NCBI RefSeq assembly: GCF_040869045.1 | Contig: NC_090320.1 | Location: forward strand, 248,744,978-248,808,977 | Origin: Eurosta solidaginis | Lineage: Eukaryota; Arthropoda; Insecta; Diptera; Tephritidae | Reading direction: 5' to 3' | DNA: 64,000 bases | Shown here: positions 59,512 to 64,000 of the stretch, in pieces | Numbering within the stretch: the stretch's first letter is position 1 | Layout of the letters: each line of letters starts with the position of its first letter | The notes under the pieces: generated by a model | Databases searched by the model: none | What the model was told of the DNA's origin: nothing | Seen by the model: the letters and a program-made list of their open reading frames with translations, nothing else | Translations under genes and position numbers: made by a program

Positions 59512-60379
59512 AAGGGGTGTATTAAATCGCGAAGTTGCGGTTGACCAAAACTTTTCTATACTTTCTGAATCAACAGATTTTGTAGCACGCGTAATTTCAA
59601 CCAAGCATTGTCCGAAAGCAAATTTCTAAGATTAATTGAAACACATTTATCCTCTATGTTTGGTGTTTAGGTTGGGCTTTGCATAATGCAAGCACAAACG
59701 AGATCATGCAAGGAAGATATTGAAGTAAGACTTTAAAATAAATTGTTCACATAAATTTAAAGACGCGATATGGCTACTACTGCTCGTAAATCAGAGTTAA
59801 GAAAACGAAGATTGTGTAGTAGAGTCGCGGCTTGTTCCGGCCTCTAAAGCAATTCAATGTTTCTACCTGGAGGAAATATAAACGAGGCAGACTATTCCCT
59901 ACGATAGCCTTTTGGAGATCCTTTACCGAAGTTCCAAGCGTTTATGGCTATGGATTTGATACTAAAGGCGATTCCTTCTCAAACTAAAAAAACGCATTTA
60001 AGTGCTCAGAAATTAAACCCATGGACGCTGTAGTCCAGTTCCTTTGTTCCTTTATCGTTGCACAAGGCAACACTGAAAATCACCCTCAGTCTTTCTCGGC
60101 ATTCATTTCATAGGGGAAAGGAAGGCTAACTGGAATTAGATAAAGATGAATTAATCTTGAATCCCTTGGGAGCATTCATTTGTGACCGAGTGGAATAATG
60201 TGTAAATAAATGCATTTGCTATTAATCTAAGCTAACTAAATTCGGTCCATGAGATAATTCAATAAACTCCCAGATGAAACTCCAAAGGTTATGTCAAATT
60301 CCCTATGGTGTGGTGGTGTGGCATCTGACAGTGATCACCTTGCTTTTAGGACTGAAAAGAAGAAGTTTTTAAATCATTG
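59512..60379. other. Spacer
   Basis: No gene or classified repeat recognised. Confidence 0.4.
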
Positions 60380-60790
60380 TCTACGCAACCCTAGATTACG
60401 AAGTTTCAACTTCAATAGAGACCTCACATGAAGTGAATGTGTCCATAGTGCTACTGGAACTTATTTGACGACCTAACAGATAAACCAAAGACTTTGCAAA
60501 TACTAAAGTTTTCAAGGACCTGGCGTAATTACTGCCTTGAGATCTGATAGCACTTCTTTCCCTAGTGGCTAGAGCCAGAACGTGCTCAACTATTTCGTCC
60601 TGCCGCCCGCACTTCCTTAATCTGCTATTACTGACGAGGCCTATTTTACAAGCATGTGATGGCAGAAGGTAGCGTCTAGTAAGCACAATCAGCACAATTT
60701 TCCGAGTGCGTGCAGTGTAACCATCGGCTGGAGTTGTTAAAAAGAGTGATACTTCCTTCCACACACACTAAAGCTCTGGTGGTTACCATC
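60380..60790 (-). pseudogene. LOA/Lian-type LINE, C-terminal relic
   Basis: The minus frame 60764-60396 reads VLTRRYLLPSHACKIGL, a KCG..DE..EHVL stretch and LVYLLGRQ, parallel to 27205-27930 after its RNase H part. Only the C-terminal region remains. A C-x2-C-like pair is partly lost compared with the relatives. Confidence 0.65.
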
Positions 60791-61016
60791 AGTCTGTCTC
60801 CAATAGTTCTTTGTGATTAATTACAGGCAAGCTGAAACGCTATTAGACTGAAAGCAATCTACGGACGACAATAGACCTACTAGTATTCTGGTGATCATAC
60901 CCAGGAATGGGTTTCAAGTGGATAACATTATTTCGGTCCAATATTCCTCTAAAACAATCTCTCCATTAGAACTTCAGAATGGACCAAATGAAGAGTTTTA
61001 AATACTAGACTCAGAC
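60791..61016. other. Spacer
   Basis: No feature recognised. Confidence 0.4.
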
Positions 61017-61317
61017 TAGTGTTGGAACGATATTTCGCGATTGATGATTGCATCGCCGCTATTGACAAATCGCTAATAGCTATAGCTATTGCAATCCAAA
61101 TATATCAGTGATTGGCGATTTTCCTTCATTCGATTCTTTTGAATGATAACCATCTCTGGCAGAATATCGCCAATAGCGATTATAGCGATTGGCGATTTTC
61201 CTTCTGCATGAAATTCTAATACTAATAGGGATAGCGGGGATGGAATCATCGACAGTGAAATCTCGTTCATCACTACTCATCTGTGTGCTTTACTTTCCGA
61301 TTGAGTAAAAAAGTTTA

Positions 61318-62155
61318 TTGGATACAAAAAGGAATAATTTTCTCGAAAATTGGAAAAAATATATTTCTACAAAAGTTTGCCAGCTATTATCGAAAAATGG
61401 GGATAGTTTTCTTAAGAACTGCACAACGAAAAAAATTTCTCGTCGACAGATAGTGGTAAATAAGGGCGAAAAAAGTATGCTTTTTGTGCAGAGAAATTGT
61501 GGACACGGCGAACGAAACAAAGCAAACTTGTGCAACAACAATTTCGACGACGAAGTGATGTGCAATAATTGCAAAAAATGGTTTTGCAATGGGCGTGGAA
61601 GCACATCTGGATCCCAAATTGTTAATCTTTCGGTGAGGGCTAAACATAGGGAAGTCACCCAACATTCTGAAGGTCCACTTGGAGAAACAGTACTAAAATG
61701 TTACTCGTGTGGCGTACGTAATGTATATGAATTGGGATCAAGAAAAATTGAAGCCACTTATAACTGATCGTTCGTTTTTGCCATAGTTGGTTAAGGTGCC
61801 TACCGAGCAAGAGCAGTGGCGTGCACGACAAATATCAGCAGCACAAATAAACAAATTAGAGGAATTATGGAAGGAAATTATTGATGCAACATTTCAGGAT
61901 TTAGAGAAGCCAGGTATAGATACTGAACCATCACAAGTGTTATTGCGTTATGAAGATGGTTATGAATACGAAAAAGTTTTTGGTCCACTTGTGCGCCTAG
62001 AAACAGAATACGATAAAAATTTAAAAGAATCGCAAACACAGGAAGGTATAGAAATAAGATGGGACGTTGGCCTAAACAAAAAAACAATAGCATATTTTAC
62101 GCTTCGTAAAACGGATTCGGACATGAAACTAATGCATGTGTTATTCATAAGTTAA
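61318..62155 (+). pseudogene. Upf1: Upf1 (Rent1) fragment: CH domain and start of domain 1B
   Basis: UPF1 is the cytoplasmic RNA helicase of nonsense-mediated decay; its CH domain binds UPF2. Frame 61318-61767 has [14 protein letters not shown] (residues 81-94), then [15 protein letters not shown] and [22 protein letters not shown]. From 61725 another frame reads [17 protein letters not shown], a TAG where UPF1 has Trp, then [10 protein letters not shown]. Frame 61787-62155 continues with [54 protein letters not shown] and TDSDMKLMH. About 28 residues, including the CRQPC zinc ligands, are deleted, and the His of the usual NHLVRAK is lost. All RecA helicase motifs are absent. Residues 1-80 of the first frame do not match UPF1. 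So it is a broken fragment, not the working gene. Confidence 0.9.
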
Positions 62156-62159
62156 TACT

Positions 62160-62860
62160 TCTAGGCTGTAGCCGTTAACAGTTTTATAAAATTTGTGTTT
62201 TTGATGGGAAAATAAAAGAATTATAGAAACATATATCACTCGTCTTATTGTAAACAGATTATCTCAAAATTTAAGTTTTTTTGGGAGAATGCAATTCAAG
62301 CTTTGTCATATGGTTTGTATATGATTGAATTCTCCGGCTAATTTCTAAGGCATTGAAGTGGGTGGCTAATTTTCTGCTAAAGAATATTTTTATAATATTT
62401 TGAAGAATTTGCTATATTTTTCGTCTGTATTTTTCATTAAAAATTGATTCACTTTAATATACAAATATTATGCAGCCAAATACAACTTTCAGAATAAATT
62501 CATACGGAGTATTTCTGAATACATCGGTGTAGTACAATATAGTAAATAAATCATGTTTTTATGGTGTTACATATACAGATTTATTTCGGCTAGTTTCATC
62601 TCATTGAGTGTAATACGAGACTGAACATATTATCGTAAGCCAGTTAATAATATATCTCATAACATCTCAGAAAATTAGAATTTCATATTACATCAGTTTA
62701 AAATAAAAGGTACATAATTTTGTCTTTTTATTCCAATTCTGGTTCATATATTCTGTCTACTAAATTAAATTAATGTATAACATGCAATCTACTCCGGTAA
62801 ACAAACTTAAACATTCATTTTTTACATCCAAGTATACAAATAATTGCAGATTCGCTTATC
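62160..62860. other. AT-rich segment right of the Upf1 fragment
   Basis: AATAAAAG near 62211 could act as a poly(A) signal for any read-through transcript. No other feature. Confidence 0.4.
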
Positions 62861-62990
62861 AAAGATAAATGAAAGCGATCGCCAAAGCTGTAAAAAATAG
62901 CCATATCTATATTCACTGATAGCTCAAAATCGCTGTATCGCCCATCATATCTTCTGTATAGAATCGCTTGTTAAAATAAAGCGATCGCTA

Positions 62991-64000
62991 TAATAATAAT
63001 AATAATAATACCCAACGGATTAAACCCTCCAAAGCCCGCCCGACCGGCGCGAGGGGCGCATCCGCATGACGCACGGATTTGTTGTTGCCGAGTTGTTGAT
63101 AGGCGGAGGTTTGTTAAGCGTCGAGATCTAAAACTGCTCAGCTACAGAATAAAAATCATCAGCTGATTACTATACATAACAGTTAGAAATTACATAGAAA
63201 TTATACATATATATACTACATTGTTAAATAAGTGAACATTTTTAATTTATTTGATTTTTTTTTTTTTTTTTTGTTAAGAGTTAAGGTAGGATAAGACAGT
63301 TTTCTTTATGGTAAAAAGTGAATCCGTTATATCAAATGAATTAGAATGAGTGTTAAAATCATGACACAAACACCGAAAATATTCATTTAGTTCGAAATTA
63401 GTTCTACACTGCCTCAAAAGAAGAGGTTTGTAATGTCTTGACACCCGTGATGGGACGTTGAAATTTACTTCGTTCAAAAGAATTGGACTAGAAATCAGTC
63501 CATTCAGGAGTTTAGCCATAAATATAACGCCTATCATTTCTCTACGACTTGCAAGATTTGGAAGATTGATAAGCTTTAACCGACTAGTATAAGGTGGAAG
63601 ATTATACGCAGAGTCCCACTGAAAATTCCTTAAAGAGAAAAGTAGAAATTGCTTTTGTATTGATTCAAGTCTATCTGCATGAACTCGATATTGTGGATTC
63701 CAGACTATTGATCCGTATTCTAGTATCGGTCTAACTAAGGTGATGAAAAGGGCGTTAGTTACATAAGGGTCACTAAATTCTTTGGACCACCGTTTCACGT
63801 ATGAAAGAACACCTCTAGCCTTCTTGACAGTGGCATTAATATGAAGGTTGAAACTAAGTTTAGCATCTATCGTGACTCCCAAGTCCTCAAAATAGTTTAC
63901 TGATAGAAGACAAAAATTATTAATTACGTAAGAGGCTGCTGGCAAAGATCTTCGAGATAGGCACATGAATTTGCATTTATTGAGGTTCAGCGGCATTGAA
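62991..64000 (-). pseudogene. CR1/Jockey-superfamily LINE, 3' part, runs off the window
   Basis: The minus frame 63996-63274 is open for 240 residues from the edge: LNLNKCKFMCLSRRS, FEDLGVTIDAKLSFNLHI, GVLSYVKRWSKEFSDPY, LVRPILEYGSIVWNPQYRV and LASRREMIGVIFMAKLLNG. This is the region after the catalytic loop to the C-terminus and it has no internal stop, so the copy is the youngest-looking LINE here and may be intact beyond the edge. A 3' UTR of about 280 bp leads to a (TTA)n tail at 62991-63010. It interrupts the Upf1-bearing element. Stop at 63274 fits the family end. Confidence 0.85.

Larger units (their letters stand above)
61017..62990 (+). mobile_element. Probable DNA transposon carrying a captured Upf1 fragment
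   Basis: The left end reads TAGTGTTGGAACGATATTTC, like a hAT-type terminus. Both flanks of the Upf1 piece are dense in GCGAT/ATCGC words: about eight at 61034-61200 and about seven at 62876-62990. Such subterminal repeats are typical transposase-binding sites. The right terminus is not visible because a LINE sits at 62991. The interior 62160-62860 is AT-rich and unassigned. The class is inferred. Confidence 0.5.

Noticed and set aside
61290..61665. Minus-strand frames opposite the Upf1 fragment (61290-61658, 61387-61665, 61878-62093)
   Set aside because: Antisense shadows; the plus strand matches UPF1 clearly.
61318..62155. A functional short UPF1 paralogue
   Set aside because: A TAG in place of Trp, a frameshift, a zinc-ligand deletion and absence of all helicase motifs argue for a pseudogene.

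Overview
The window looks like repeat-dense nuclear DNA from a higher fly, most likely a tephritid fruit fly (inference). The signs are high AT content, tRNA-derived SINEs, CR1-, RTE-, R1- and LOA-type LINE debris, small LTRs with ATAT target duplications, and many copies of a Helentron/DINE-like non-coding element. I see no intact host protein-coding gene, no functional tRNA or rRNA gene, and no bacterial-style operon. Nearly all open frames are repeat translations or retroelement relics.

Layout. 1-5393 is a Helentron-like element whose internal 130-bp repeat has grown to about 33 copies. 5890-8940 holds an RTE relic, a foldback arm pair and a SINE. 10419-17088 is a nested block: a reverse-oriented solo LTR, a mariner-like element split by a CR1-like LINE, and an LTR split by a SINE and a hAT MITE. 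17780-24992 has a diverged Helentron-like copy, degenerate cgaaa minisatellites, a composite element with five 117-bp repeats that each carry a CTCF-like site, and a SINE. 25003-36034 is a stack of Helentron-like elements, a second related family with 152-bp repeats, a LOA-type LINE relic and several solo LTRs. 37250-55859 has three complete Helentron-like copies (38323, 41327, 54172), a 1-kb palindrome, another LTR, RTE, R1 and CR1 relics, and copies of an ORF-less element ending in a stem-loop plus (CAA)n. 56967-59511 has a hAT-type MITE, an LTR fragment and a TIR element with tandem duplication. 60390-64000 has a LOA relic, then a transposon-like segment carrying a captured, broken fragment of the nonsense-mediated-decay helicase gene Upf1, cut on its right by a CR1-like LINE that runs off the window.

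The genes do not work together as a pathway. The main biological content is transposon stratigraphy (who inserted into whom), possible insulator-type motifs spread by a repeat, and a host gene fragment (Upf1 CH domain plus start of domain 1B) inside a probable DNA transposon. The best candidates for something undescribed are the Upf1 capture at 61017-62990, the CTCF-like tandem array at 22583-23063, and the satellite born inside a Helentron-like element at 958-5265.
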